Counted from the stretch's first letter, positions 33,285 through 46,320 are shown. The stretch: 64,000 bases of DNA from Isoetes taiwanensis (GCA_021234155.1 JAJEKV010000104.1:1991900-2055899), one strand, 5' to 3'. Made by a program: numbers and translations. Notes: generated by a model not told the origin, from the sequence alone.

Positions 33285-35692
33285 CTAATTTTCTGGATCC
33301 AAATGGACCACACAAACCTGAATGGGTTCGCTCCTAATGCAAGCAGGATCAAGTAGGTGTGATGATGATATGTCCACCCAATTCCTCAGCTCTGTATAAT
33401 TCTTGTCAAATTGATCATTTGATCCATTATGATGATGTGTATTATCCTGTATTCTGCAGGAAACATCCTCTTCCACCGGCTTTACGGACTCTTCATTGAC
33501 AGATTCACTCTCAGTTATGGACTTGGTTTCTGTTGTCTTCTGCATAAGAGATATGAGAAAGTTCAATTCGACTGTATAATTCAGATGTTATTTCATTGCT
33601 AGCATTGGTACTCCTAGTGCATGCTTTGAATTTTGCCATCTTGTGATAACAATCTCTTACATGATCTTCTTGCTCAGCTAATGCAAGTCCCTTTTGATAA
33701 AGACCATCCGCAAGTATGTCTCCTTGCATCTCCATATCTTGCCGTATCTTTCGTAATCTACTAATAAGTCTAAAATGTTTTCCATCAAGAGACAGTCCAA
33801 TAGAATCTTGGTGTAGTATCTACATTTGGGCTTAGACCTCATTGAGAAGAACTTAGCTATGTTATCTTTATTGAAAATGGCAATCATTGCATTGGCAACC
33901 TCAATTACCTGGTTGACAACACTTTATTATCACAAATATACCACCATTAAATCAAGCTACTAACCTTATCATACTTTTCAGGATCCTTTGAAACCTTCTG
34001 CATGATGTCTAGCAACAGGGGCAAACGTGTGGAGAACTCATTCTGAGAACAAAAAGTAGCGACGATGATGTGAGCTAAAATATGTAAGATGTCTCGGATT
34101 AATTTCCTGATAAATAAATCAGATTTCAGATAGTAAACTAATACAGCATTGAATTGATAGATAGGACATCAAAATCAACTTCAGCTTCCTCCCAAGCCTT
34201 ACTGAGCAGAATCAAACCCAGCACAGAGTAGAGTAACAATATTAATCACTTTATTTGTATTTCATAGATATAACCCTTATGAAGAATAATGAAGTGAAAG
34301 TCCATAATGTCTACATATGATCATTATAAATTGGTATCACGTTCATGCTTCCAGCTCTTTATTGAAAAGAATGCAAGTCTAGTTTTAAAATGATCTTATA
34401 GTTAAAGACTAAGACATGGTTCACCATTTTGCTCAACTAGAGATTAAATCACAGATGTACTACCTAATATTTTTGCATAAACATAAGGCTTATTGAAACA
34501 TTATTTTATGCATGTACCAACTCTTTTGAAAATATAAGTTTAAGAAGAGAGTTTGCTGCAAGGAGTCACACAGCAATAGCATATGAACTGATAACAAATT
34601 TAAAGTAGAGTACTTGACCCTAAGTAACTTCGCATGCCTAGATCACTCCTTCCATTCTTCGTTGGAGGATCTCAGTAATATTGATAATATTTTGAGTTTT
34701 GCACCTCGAATCTGCTTCAGAAAGCTTATCAGTGCCACGTTTCAAACATAAACGATTCGAAAAGTGACTAAGCATGACCTCATCTACAAGTTTTTTCGTG
34801 TGCGCTTCTTTTATTCTCTGTTGCGTTGTTTTCTTTTGGCGCTTCATCATTCTAAAGCAATATCATAAAGTTTTCTGAACACAGTTAGAATCTACACTTC
34901 CAAAGATGGGGGGGCAGCATTTCAGGGGTAAGTAGTTAGACAACCTTAGGCAAGGGTGGTATAACCAATGAAATGCTTGAATGCAGGGGATATCGCTTTG
35001 CATTCTTGTCCACTGAAACTTTTGCATATGTCACCCTTCTCAACAACAATGATCCAATAGATGCATCCTGTCAGATAACCATTTCAATAAGCATATCATG
35101 AAGAGAGTTGTTAGCATATTTCAATAGATTCACCTTAGGAAGCTTATCATCAAATGGAGAACAAATATATACAGCTCGTGCCATGCTCATTGTAGCTTGA
35201 TAAGAGAGAAGTAAATGGATGCTTTTCTCTATAAAACAGACTATGGATGCTTTCTGATACATCACAGGCATTGCTCACTAGTCTATGGAACCCATTTCTA
35301 CTGAGCAACAACCATAAAGTATGCGTTGTGGCTGGAGGTATAAGGGCGAGCAATTTATCTTGACAAAGGTGAGAATTTATTTTCAAAATATGACATTTTT
35401 CGTCCAATCTTGGATCTGCTGGATGCATCTACATTGCATTGCCTCACTAGTCTGAAGGCAAAAAACTATTCGAGTCTTCATAAAACCCATTATCAAGCCT
35501 AAAAATAACCACATCAAAGGGCTTTATCCCTACTCTTTTGATCATTCTAAGCATATTTTCTTCATTTACTCTGCTTTCGAGCTTCACTACCACGGCCATG
35601 GCCCCGGCAAATGATAGAAACGCTTGATACCCTTGCTGCCGATTCAGAAGGAAAAAAACAGAGCAAATATTCACAAAATATTCCGAAAGCAA
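33285..35692 (-). pseudogene. Remains of an unrecognised multi-exon gene
   Basis: Several minus-strand pieces read like real protein but do not join cleanly. These are MAVVVKLESRVNEENML...KPFDVVIFRLDNGF (35598-35447), CHILKINSHLCQDKLLALIP-ATTHTLWLLLSRNGFHRL (35428-35150), ARAVYICSPFDDKLPK (35190-35135, followed by a possible 66-bp GT-AG intron), KRQKKTTQQRIKEAHTKK (34850-34638), STRLPLLLDIMQKVSKDPEK (about 34050-33970) and GLYQKGLALAEQEDHVRD (33735-33511). The pattern suggests a helical-repeat protein of several hundred residues with many small exons. In-frame stops and slips near 35445 and 35190 favour a decayed copy. I do not recognise the family. Confidence 0.4.
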
Positions 35693-35945
35693 GTATTCAC
35701 AAGAAAAATGTTGTAGATCCCGCTCAAATGGTTTGGCTCAAAAAAAGCAGAAGTATGGGACCCGGTTTTGGACGGAATAGCCATAGCCGAGGATCAACAA
35801 AGTTCAGAAACGATTTAGGCGCAGGCGCAAATGAATTTAGGGGTTTGAATTTTTGCATCATTCTGCAACAGGTACGGTTAGGTATTTTTCTCAACCGAAC
35901 TTTTGCCTAGATCAAAATCTAAGGGTCAGGTGAATGTCCACATCG

Positions 35946-36044
35946 AATTTTAAGACACCTGGATAGCCTAGGCTTGAGATAATGCGTCACTCGAGGTTAG
36001 GATTTTAAGACACGTGGATAGCCTAGCTTGAGATAATGCGTCAC
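35946..36044. repeat. Tandem repeat of about 50 bp, two units
   Basis: attttaagacacctggatag...gataatgcgtcac (35946-35990) recurs at 36002-36044 with two small differences, directly before repeat D copy 3. Confidence 0.85.
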
Positions 36045-36150
36045 CAAAACGTCATCAAAATTGTCAAAATGCCTGTCCTATAATGCTATCAAATAGACCT
36101 AGATAGAGTTAGATAATGCTATCAGACTCGCGCTTTCAGCATCACCAGCA
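36045..36150 (+). repeat. Dispersed repeat D, copy 3 (end fragment)
   Basis: aaaattgtcaaaatgc, ctataatgctatcaaatag and gcgctttcagcatcacc match the last part of repeat D at 19170-19275 and the 27220-27285 region. Confidence 0.8.
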
Positions 36151-37242
36151 TCAATTTTGCAGGCCTTTTTTTTTGGCTAATCACCACGGATCTACAAGGA
36201 ACCTACAATTTTGGATTTAATTTGCATTGACCAAGTATGTTCATTTCTCTGGTTTTAGAGAAATAGATTTCCTTTTAGCTTTCAGCAGAATGGCTTCTTC
36301 AATGCTCCAGGAATGCCCTTGCGAAACAATGGAATTATTTGAAGGAATGCAGTTTGATACCTTGATAGATGTAATTGAGACCACCATAGATCAATCAACA
36401 GCGTGCAAAATGCCGTCTAAATCCATTTTCTGCCCTCATGCATAGCAACTACATCACACATGGCAGGACTATCTGCATCTGTAAGTTAACATAAAAAGCT
36501 GATCATGCATATCCTTGTCACTGTAATAGGCTATGTCAAAAAATTGACACAAGGAGGACAGTTTCTTCTGCGACTGATTTATGCTGCAAAAAAGCTTGCT
36601 TCTGCGCCTTTTGCCCATCATCCGTGGGTGTTCCAATCTTCTTGACCATCCATCGCCAGCCATCAAAAGCATGATTTATCCCCTGTTCTCTTGATCGAGA
36701 AATGGTGCACTTGTCTCTGTTTGAAGTTAAGAAGTGGATTTTGAAGCTAATCGGAGAAAAACTAGTTAGATTTTGTGTTTGTGGAGCAGGGATTCTCAGA
36801 AACAAGAAAGTTTGGCCAAGCTCTACCGGAATGGGGCACTGGAGTTTATTAGATAATAAACCATGTACCTATTCTGCATTAAAAACATTTCTGAATGGAA
36901 CCTAATTTATACACAAACAGAGATATATATTTCTAACATTATAGTTTCGGCTGTGGCATACCCACATCCTTCCAAAGAAAAAAGCTACAGGCCAGAGAAC
37001 CTTAACCCAAAATGCCACCGATTTTGGCTTTACGATTAACAAATCCAAAATTCCGTCAACTTAAAGCCACCTCCTTTCAGCTCATGTGCGGTGGTGAAAG
37101 GGGGGCCACATTTCCCAAAAATTACAGCCACTTGTTTTCCATATCAACCTTTTTCATTAACTAAAGTTACAATTCAGATTAATTCTTTCTCCATCAACCC
37201 TTTCGTTGATTACTCGATCCTTGCCTTGTTTATCTGGGTTTG
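36151..37242. other. 3' flank of the ABCC gene, no gene recognised
   Basis: Short open frames on both strands (for example 36227-36445 plus, 36536-36805 minus) show no domain. Part of 37100-37240 is likely the 3' untranslated region of the transporter. Confidence 0.35.
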
Positions 37243-40200
37243 TTACACTCCACCAGATCTTGCTGCATATTCATGAACAAGCTGCGCAAACAACGATTTT
37301 GAATTCTCCAATAACTTTGAAGGCGCATCATACTCTTTCACCTCGCCTGTTTTACACAATTCACACCACCATGTTAATGAACTTCATCCCTCTAATTTCA
37401 AGACTATCAGTAAGGTGCTAGTAGATAACATACCGTCATCCATGACTATAACTTTGTCACTGTTCATGACAGAAGGTATTCTATGTGCAATGCTAATAAC
37501 TGTTGAGCTCAAGAACTCTTCCTGCATTACTTTCTGAAGTATGACTTCTGTCTGTGCATCAATAGATGCAGTGGCCTCATCAAGGAAAAGTATGCGGCTG
37601 TGTTTTAGAATTGCTCTGGCAAGACAGAAAAGCTGTTTTTGTCCAACACTCCAGTTATCGCCATTATCCAGAACTGTAGAACAGCCATATATCATTTCAA
37701 AGCACAGAAAGAGAAAAAAACTAGAAAACTGCAAAATGTACCCGGGGAATCAAGTTTCCCAGCCTTCTCACGAATACTGCCACCCAGCTGGGATTTATCA
37801 ATAGCCTGTGTAGTAAGGAAAGGTCAAGTAGTGGACTGATTTAGTGACATTGTTATCAACTTGCACCTACCTCCCAAATCTCATCGTCGGTATGTTGCCC
37901 AAGTGGGTCAATATTGTTCCTTATGTTGCCTTCAAACAGTATTGGCTCCTGTGGGATGATGCCGAACTTGGATCTGAGGTCTGCGAGCCCCAACTTAGTG
38001 GTTTCAATGCCATCAATTATTACTTTTCCACCAGATGGTTCCACTAAACGAAATATTGCTTGTAATAAGGTTGACTTTCCACTTCCTGTCCGACCAACAA
38101 TTCCAATCTTTTTGCCTCCTTTTATCTTGAGAGTTATGCCTTTTAGAACCAGTGGAGTATTAGGACGATAGCGAAGCTGCACATTTGACAAAAAAAAAAT
38201 TCAAACTCCGATTATGTCACCCGACAAGACAGTGCCAAGAGCAAATATGTCCATATTAATCTAATAAACTTTATGGTTCTGGTTAAAGTCAAAGCTGTAC
38301 AATTTTTCTTTATATATAAAAGTACATGATAATACCAGAGTTAGTCAAATGGAAGCAGAGAACATGGAAGCGTTCATGAGGAAGTAAATAATGCTAGTGC
38401 TACTACCAGTAAGTGCAGAAAGAGCTTGTACATTGGATACCTGCTGTGCTGGAAAAAAAGGTTGCACAATCCGTTCATGGACACTAGCAACTGACTAAAA
38501 CCTTACAAAAACGAAATAAACTAGACATGTCCATGGGAGTACCTGTAAATCTGACATATCGATACTTCCTTCAGATGGCCAAGTTTTAGGTGGTCGGAAG
38601 GAGTCTATAATTGCAGGAGCCTCACTAGGAATACATGTATATTGCCTCACCCGTTCAACAGACACCATCTTATTTTCAACTTGACAGGCAAAAGATACTG
38701 ACAAAAAGAGGGCTGCATTAAGCGCCAGTCCATAAGAAAGAGAGAGGCCGACGCGATCTGCATGAGCCCAGTGAATAAATAAATATTAAGCAAGGCAATA
38801 ACAAAATATAACCGTCTTCTATGTCAAATATTTTACCTGGTCTGACAACATTTTCTGGCAAAGACACAAGCAATAATGTGGATGCACAAAGTACTGTTGT
38901 ACCAATCATCTCGAGTCTGTATCCAAACCATTCATTCGCAGCATTATTGTGAAAATCCATACATATGTTAGCATTCACATGCTTGAGATTCACGTGGGAG
39001 AAGTCTTGCTCTTTCTGGAAGCATCTGATTGTTGTAAGGCCAGCCAATGTCTCTGAAAAGTGAAAAATTACTGGCGCCTTCGTGATTGAATCTAAACGGG
39101 TAAGTTCTCTTGATGTTGCAATAAAAAATGCCTACAAATATGATTACATTTAATACCTCAAGGTGAAAAAATGCAAAGCAATTGTCAGTTAAAATATGGA
39201 CATACCTGATATGACTTGTACAACCAAGCAAGGGGCAGTATAAGAAATATGATTGGCCATGTAACTTGACAAGTAACAATCAACGTACTGAGTGTTGTCA
39301 TATAAAGATTTAGAGCAGCTACAGAGAAAAAGGGCAGAAGGATATCCAGCATTGTTTGGTCTGTTGAGAACTGCAAAAAACTGTAAGTGTGGAGCACAAA
39401 AGCATCTATGGTCCAACAGTGATTAATGGTTCGTAGACCCTTACCCTGCTCAGTATTCTTCCAGAAGGAGTTGTGTCGAAAAATGACATGGGTGCTCTAA
39501 ATATACTTCGCAACATGTCAAAAAAGAACATCTGTGTTGTCTTCAGTCCCACTGTATAGGCGATCGTCAGCCGAGCAATTATAAACAACCAGGACGCCAG
39601 TGAGATTAAAAAGTAGACTTCTATAAATAAAGTAGGAGTAAATTGGTGTAGTCCAGAGGTCTGGTCAGAAAGCCAATAATCATTGCATACTGTAAGTGAT
39701 TGCTGTATTATCTGCACAATCACTAGCAGAGCAAGTGCTGGCCAACCATATGCTTTAGTGTAGTACATCCAGTAGACCTTTCCGCCAACATGACCTGATT
39801 CTCTCTGCTCTTCATCAATGAGCCTTGTAGAGTCCTGTTTTATATCATGCTCTTGAGAGCTCTGACGGCGAAATAATCCAGATGATCTCCTGGAACTTGT
39901 ATGATGATGAGTGTTAATTCCCTCAGACTGTGCTTTGAGAGAAGAGTAAAACTCTTTTCTGGATTGGATGCTAGATAATTCATGTTCTTCATCTATCAAA
40001 TTGTTAGCTGCATCCCCCGGAATAGAGTCAAGGGCAGCATTATGGGCTATTACAAGAGACTCCAAATCTGTTCCATTCTTCAAAAGCTCTTTGTAGGTTC
40101 CCGATTCCACAACCTTGCCGTTGCGCATAACCTGCAGATATCAATTAACAATCAGAAGATTGGCAAAATAAAATGGACGGGGAAATTTTATTTGCACATA

Positions 40201-43189
40201 TGCTAAAAAAGCTTCTTATTGTGAAATGAAGAGGTTGCATGCAGTAAAGAAATTAGGCCTGGTGTTTTTAATCCTTAAAGACAATTAATTGATCAAACAC
40301 CAATCAGGTCCTCACCAGAACTAGGTCTGCTTTAGGCAAGAACTCCACTTGGTGAGTTACAAGAATGATAGTTTTTCCAGCCAGAGCTCCCAATATACAT
40401 TCCTACATGTACATCCAACTTTAAGTTAAAATTCAACACAGCATAAGCCCCATATTTGAACAGAGCGCTTACATTGAACAAATGTGTTCCAGTATGTGCA
40501 TCCACTGCACTGAATACATCATCTAGGAGATAAATATCTGAATCTTGATAAACTGCCCTAGCTAATTGTATTCGTTGCTTTTGGCCTCCACTAAGATTAA
40601 TACCTCTTTCTCCAATTTCTGTTTGATCTCCATGTTCCATCAATGCCATGTCGGGTTCTATAGCACAAGCTCTCAGAGCCCTGTTGTATCTTTCTTTATC
40701 CATTGGTAACCCAAAAAGAACATTTTGTTCAATTGTTGCATTCTGAATCCAGGGAGTTTGAGCCACAAATGCTGTTCTACCACAAATTGTCACCTAATGA
40801 GTAACAACAGAAACTAATTGATCAATCCAAAAGCAGGATTTGCAACTAGCACATGCCAAAGAAAATAGTACTAGTACTACTTACTTTGCCAGAATACTTA
40901 TGCATTTCCCCCATTATTGACGCAAGCAGGGAAGATTTCCCTGATCCAACCATTCCGACTACCGTGACTAGAGAACCAGGCTTAATCCTGATATTAATGT
41001 CGTCAAGATTAGGCTTTATATTCGCTTCTTCCCAGGAAAAGGAACCATTTTCAATCTCCACAGCATAGATTCCAGCATGTACCCGCATGATAGCTGATCT
41101 ATCTAACTCAGTGCACTGCATGTACATGTTTAGTCTATCAAGGGAAACAACAGCTTGAGATACTGTGACCAGTGTTTGTGGGAACCAGCGTACAGGCTCT
41201 TGCAATATCCGGAAAGTTGCAGTTGCAGTAAATACTTTTGCTGTTGTCAGCCCTGTCTTCAAAAGCACACATGCCCCAAACAAAGCAGTAGAGACCAAAG
41301 ATGGACAGCTATTGAGAAGACCTATGCCGGTAAAGAATGCAGACATGAAACCTGAAAGCCAACCACATTCTACCACACGAAGCTCCTTGACACGGTTCTG
41401 AAAATGATCTTCCCATGCCTGGAGCTTAATAATTTTCATGAAGTTCAGGACCTCATTGGTTGCCCTCATTCTTTCATCTCTGGCTTTCATTATTCTAACC
41501 TGATACTTACGTTGCCTTCCCATCATACACACTATGAGGAGCATAACAGCACTCAGCATGGCTAAACCTGCGAACATGGGAAGTCCAATGGTTTGATACA
41601 GTATGGTTAATGCTACACAAACTTGGGCTGGCAATAACCAGAGGTTGTGAATTTGTAGCATGACATCTGATAGCTGTTGAGCATCTACTGACATATAATT
41701 TACAATCTGCCCAACCCCATAGGATTGTCTAGAAGAGCTGGACAATCTAAGACCTTTGTGATAGACTGCAGTAATAATGGAAGACCTAACCAACATACCG
41801 AGTTTCTGACTCATGAAATTGAATTGATGCGCAGATAGAACTTCAACGACCTTTGCAACTAAAAGCACTAACACAAGGTAATATCCCTCATAAACTGAAC
41901 TCCTTTGCCCTGAAGTATAGTTCACAAATCTCTCTATAAGTATTGGCCCTACAAACATTACACACAGCCTAGTGAAAGCTAGAAAACCAGTAAATGCTAA
42001 CTTATCCCAAAAGCACCTCCACAAAGTTAATAACGTTGGATTACCGCATCTTGTTTTTGGCCAATTGGCTCTAAAAAGAGCAAATGTTGCCTCAGCTCTA
42101 TCATCAGATGCAAGAAATGGCACATCGCTCAACTGAAGAGCATTCTTGTAACCTTTGTTGAGCAGAGGCCTCATCCATAGCCAAAGTGCTCTACTTACAA
42201 ATCCTGCTTTAGAATATTCGGTTGTGAAAACTTCATCATATGCATCGCTGGCCAATGAAGTTGCTATTAATGGATCTTCTAGAGGCTCAGAACCTTCGAC
42301 TTTTGAGATACCAATTTTCCCTCCTAAAGCTACAAGAAGGAAGAAAATTACTAGTGGAAATGTGGCAAGGGAGAAGATATCAACAACATGTGTATGATGA
42401 TCGGGCCTGGCATTCCCCGAGACAAGTCGGACAACTGCAGAGGAAAACTGGAGGCATGATAGAAGACAATCCCATGTCCACCAAGCTCGGAGCAAAGGTA
42501 CATGGTAGGAAAGCGAGTTTATTCTTTCATATAAGAGTATAAGAAAAAAGGAAAACCATTTTATGGCCTGGACAACGATGAAGAGATTCTCTACTAATGG
42601 TGCGCTATTTTGATGATTGCTTAAGGTTGTCCACAGACGAGAGAATGCAAGCACAGCATAGCCAACACAAGGAAGTGCAGCTCCCACCATCGATATCTTG
42701 AACAGGTATCCCATTTTCAATAGAGAGCCCTTGGTCCTCCATGAATCCACCCTTGACTTGTAGAAACAGAATGAGATCATCAAGACCAGAAAAATAACAG
42801 TACTCCCAATCAAAACTATCCGTTGAGGACATAATGCAAGGCAAGCAAACTCTATTCTCCTCCATAATGTCATTTGAGATAAATTTCCAGCACATGACCA
42901 GGTGAATATCCATGCCATGGAATCACCTACAAATGGTAGTAAGGTTAGAAGGGAGAATAGAGAATCCGGCATGACGGTGCAAAAAGTTCACTGAAGGTCT
43001 AAATATGTAAATCTTACTCGAGATTTGTTATGACGGAAGCAAAACATGAAGGAAAAGGCAACAAGATATCGATTCATACAATCTGGTAGTTAAGTATCAT
43101 TGCTTGACAAGGCATACTGAAATTCTGCTAGCTAACAGTATGATGAAGGAAATAGAAATACAAGGAAGTGCTACTACCGTACCTGCCAT
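37243..43189 (-). CDS. ABCC-subfamily (MRP-type) ABC transporter, complete, 12 coding exons
   Basis: ATP-driven exporter of glutathione or other conjugates, typically in the vacuolar or plasma membrane. Coding exons: 43183-43189, 40885-42926, 40473-40793, 40316-40402, 39445-40131, 39206-39370, 38837-39131, 38543-38757, 37871-38176, 37742-37805, 37434-37673, 37243-37346. All introns are GT-AG and phases agree, giving 1510 residues, the usual size. The large exon holds the N-terminal TMD0 helices, TMD1 and Walker [10 protein letters not shown] (about 660). Next come signature LSGGQKQR (about 750) and Walker [15 protein letters not shown]2, NBD2 Walker [10 protein letters not shown] (about 1300), degenerate signature WSVGQ and Walker [12 protein letters not shown] (about 1430). 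The first exon contributes only MAG; an unspliced reading starts at 42972 instead and adds 13 residues. I prefer the spliced start because a branch-point-like CTAAC and TTTGTAG precede 42926. Confidence 0.93.
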
Positions 43190-43342
43190 GAAAGAAGCTT
43201 GAAAGAACTTGTGGGAATATCATCCACGAGCCATGAAGCGGTTTTCTTCCTTCCGAGGATTCGATAACAAATTCCGAGGATTCGATAACAAATTCGATAA
43301 CAAATTTCAACTGTCATCAGTGTCTTGCTACTCTTTCGTCCC
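43183..43342 (-). other. Leader exon of the ABCC gene (5' UTR plus first seven coding bases)
   Basis: Bounded upstream by TTTGCAG (acceptor at 43343) and downstream by CATGGCAG/GTACGG (donor at 43182). The last ATG, at 43187-43189, joins in frame to 42926 through a 256-bp intron. The exon contains a short repeated word (ttcgataacaaattccgagga on the plus strand, units around 43257-43305). The acceptor implies at least one more untranslated exon further upstream. Confidence 0.6.
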
Positions 43343-43802
43343 TGCAAATGAACAGTAAAAAATTTGTATTGCATTTATGAACTGCATCAAATAGTCACAT
43401 GCCAATGCCAGTCAATAGTATAATATTTTTCAATGGCATTTTGAAAGGATAGAAATGTAGGTTTGCATGTAATTTCTTTCCCTAGGCTATAGTCCATCAA
43501 TATAATAATTATATATTTAGCGTGGTACAGTACATCAATCTCGCCAAAATGCTATCAAGAGTGCTCGTATGAACTTAGAGACGCTAGATGCACTTATGTT
43601 GGTGTCAGTATGGGATGCACCATTTGAATCTATAGATTGGCAAGCATGTTTTAAGGATTGGTATGCATCAAAAGATAAAAGAGCAATGACGTTTGTATGT
43701 TGAATAAAGTTGTGTCTGCGCTCTCGAAGCACTTAGGTTCAACTCAATAATATTTTAAAGGTTCAACTCAATAGTATTTTGTTTTATACAAGACCAAAGT
43801 CG
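43343..43802. other. Probable promoter and leader region of the ABCC gene
   Basis: AT-rich, with no coding feature. The true transcription start is not identifiable from sequence. The tandem repeat begins at its upstream edge. Confidence 0.35.
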
Positions 43803-44538
43803 TGAAGTGCACCTACATGAATTCTACTATGCAAATGTACATTAAGTGGTCCCATTGTACCAATTTACAAACTCAAAACCCGTGAAAGTCCATCTACTTG
43901 AATTCTACTGTGCAATTGTACAATAAGAGTCCCAATGTACCAACGTGCAAATTCATGTTTAATAGATAGATAATCTTTGTGCATCACCAATGAAGTGCAC
44001 CTACATGAATTCTACTATGCAAATGTACATTAAGTGATCCCATTGTACCAATTTACAAACTCAAAACCCGTGGAAGTCCATCTACTTGAATTCTATTATG
44101 CAATTGTATAATAAAAGTCCCATTGTACCAACGTGCAAATTCATGTTTAATATATAGATAATCTCTCTCCATCACCAAAATCGTGAAGTGCACCTACATG
44201 AATTCTACTATGCAAATGTACATTAAGTGGCCCCATTGTACCAATTTACAAACTCAAAACCCGTGAAAGTCCATCTACTTGAATTCTACTGTGCAATTGT
44301 ATAATAAGAGTCTCATTGTACCAACGTGCAAATTCATGTTTAATAGATAGATAATCTTTCTCCATCACCAAAATCGTGAAGTGCACCTACATGAATTCTA
44401 CTATGCAAATGTACATTAAGTGGTCCCATTGTACCAATTTACAAACTCAAAACCCGTGGAAGTCCGCTATTGTATAATAAGACTCCCATTGTACCAACGT
44501 GCAAATTCATGTCTAATAGATAGATAATCTTTCTATCT
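43803..44538. repeat. Dimeric tandem repeat, unit about 190 bp, nearly four copies
   Basis: The word tgaagtgcacctacatgaat starts units at 43803, 43991, 44184 and 44377. Each unit is itself a dimer. Its first half (cacctacatgaattctacta ... ccattgtaccaatttac) resembles the second (catctacttgaattctactg ... ccattgtaccaacgtgc). Units end in tttaatagatagataatct. The last copy has a deletion in its second half. No coding capacity. Confidence 0.92.
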
Positions 44539-45232
44539 ATTTATTTTTATATAATGTAACCATATTTTTATTCCATGGGCCATTAAGACTATGTAAGAGA
44601 AAGTAAATATCTTGTGTCCTCAAAACTAGTAAGATCGCCACTTGTGAGGTCTCGTAGAAAGTGCCGAAAGTAAAGTGGTCTTTCTTTATTGAGTGTTCAT
44701 AAAAAAAATACAAGAGATCAAAGAACTTGGATAAATACGCAAACCATAGCGATACTAAATTGTTACGTTTTCATAAGAGGGTTGATGAGAGGGCATACGT
44801 TTGGAGCAGAATAGCAAGACCGGGCTTGAGGCAAAATGGCGAGATTCTTGATTGATCGCTTCTGCCACTCCATGGTAGTTTTGCACAGGGAGCCAAAGCA
44901 AAATATGCTGCATTTTTTTTGCACAGGAATCCAAAGTCCCAGTTATTCTAAAACCAGGAAATACTGCCTATCGATTTGTCTAACTGTTGAGAATAGGCTA
45001 ATTAGAGATAGTCTCTTTAACTAGGTATAGATCTAGGAATTGAAAGGAAAGTGTGCCTTCAACCTAAACTACATAATTGAAATCATTTTTGAAAAGTCTA
45101 TATGAAACTATGGAATTGAAATGATTTTTGAGAAGTCTGTATGAATAGCAGGAAGAAGAATCATAAAAACTCATATTTTAGACGTACCTTCTTCCCCCCT
45201 GAATTCAACCCCATGCTTAAACAAACCTATTC
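44539..45232. other. Intergenic between satellite and old LINE relic
   Basis: No gene. Short open frames are unrecognised; the right part may be decayed LINE sequence. Confidence 0.35.
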
Positions 45233-45748
45233 ATGCATATCAAAGACCATTCTGAAGTTGCCAAGTATTGCACAGATGTCTCCATATGCAAAAATCACCC
45301 TGGCTACATCAAGAGACTGAAAATGTGGTATTGGCAAGCATTAAGATGGGCAGAATCATGGGGGGTAGCAGCCTTTTCTTGGCCAGCTAAATTTGCGGAC
45401 ATCCAAACTTTTGTTCAATCCAAGGCCATAACCAAACTATGGCGAGCACCAAAAATAAGTGGGAGGTAAAAGCTCAGTTCCATATAAATAATATGAATTC
45501 TCTAGATGAATATTGCGAACAACTATATACGAAGACATGCATTAGTATAAAAGCAAAACAAACAATTTGTCAGCTAAGATTATCATCCCATCATTTGGCT
45601 ATTGAAGTAGGTCGATGGTATAACATTTCTAGAAGCAACAGATTGTGCTCGTGTTGGTTGGCACTGCAAAAGATCGAAGACGAATTTCATGCCTCTCGTA
45701 TAGTAGTTTGCAGGAACTGTTAGATATGAATCCAAGAAAACTTAGCAC
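45233..45748 (+). pseudogene. Old LINE ORF2 C-terminal relic, left part
   Basis: Frames on the plus strand give KAKQTICQLRLSSHHLAIEV-GRWYNISRSNRLC and KIEDEFHASRIVVC. This is the conserved 'LRxSxHxLAIExGR...RLCxxC...EDExHF' block at the C terminus of a LINE reverse transcriptase, of a type different from the GC-rich LINE nearby. It is frameshifted near 45440 and stops exactly where the Copia element begins. Its continuation is found on the far side of that element at 52076. Confidence 0.65.
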
Positions 45749-46302
45749 TGTTATAATTTGTGTCCGGGATTTGAACCCAGAGAAAAACCACTACACAGCC
45801 CTGCCTCCTACCGATAGTTTGTAAATTGGCTTTAACAATCTATGCTCTCTGCCTCAGCATAATAAATCGGCTCCTTTTCACAATTCTATGCCAGCCAAAT
45901 TACTTTGCTTCAATCTGCCAAAGCTACTAACAACAAGGTCTGCTGAATCGCCCACAGCCGGATCTTCACAGCAATCTGCCAAAGCTACCAACAATAGGGT
46001 CTGCAAAAATCGCCCACAGCCGGATCTTCACAGCTGACAGCTCACGGATCTTCACAGCCTTCTAGCCTTAAACCTCCTGCCGATTTTGCTCACGACGGTC
46101 TCCTATAGCCAAATCCAAAGCTCATGTTTGCTCTGATTCCTATATACAAATCTCTCCATCCGACCTCTGTTTTATGTCCCTCTGTGCACCGACTTCCTCT
46201 TTTTTCCTTTTTTCATTATTTTTTTCCACGTCATCTAAACTTCAACCATTAAAACTAATATTTTCTAGATAGTGCTTGAATGCTGGATGCCAATTTCCAG
46301 CA
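45749..46302 (-). repeat. 3' LTR of the Copia element
   Basis: It begins tgttataatttg and ends ggatgccaatttccagca on the plus strand; in element orientation it starts TGCTGGAAAT. It contains two internal copies of a repeat of about 58 bp (caatctgccaaagctac...cacagccggatcttcacag) around 45915-46035. Confidence 0.93.
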
Positions 46303-46314
46303 CTCCCCCTCAGC
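46303..46314 (-). promoter_or_regulatory. Polypurine tract of the Copia element
   Basis: The minus strand reads GCTGAGGGGGAG immediately before the 3' LTR, the expected priming site for plus-strand DNA synthesis. Confidence 0.85.
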
Positions 46315-46320
46315 CAGCAT

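Noticed and set aside
43803-44538. Regularly spaced direct repeats suggesting a CRISPR-like array
   Set aside because: Units are contiguous 190-bp tandem copies with no distinct spacers, in a plant nuclear context.
45749-45790. tRNA T-arm-like word ggatttgaacccag near the LTR end, considered as a tRNA gene
   Set aside because: It occurs identically in both LTRs, lacks a cloverleaf and sits in the Copia LTR terminus.
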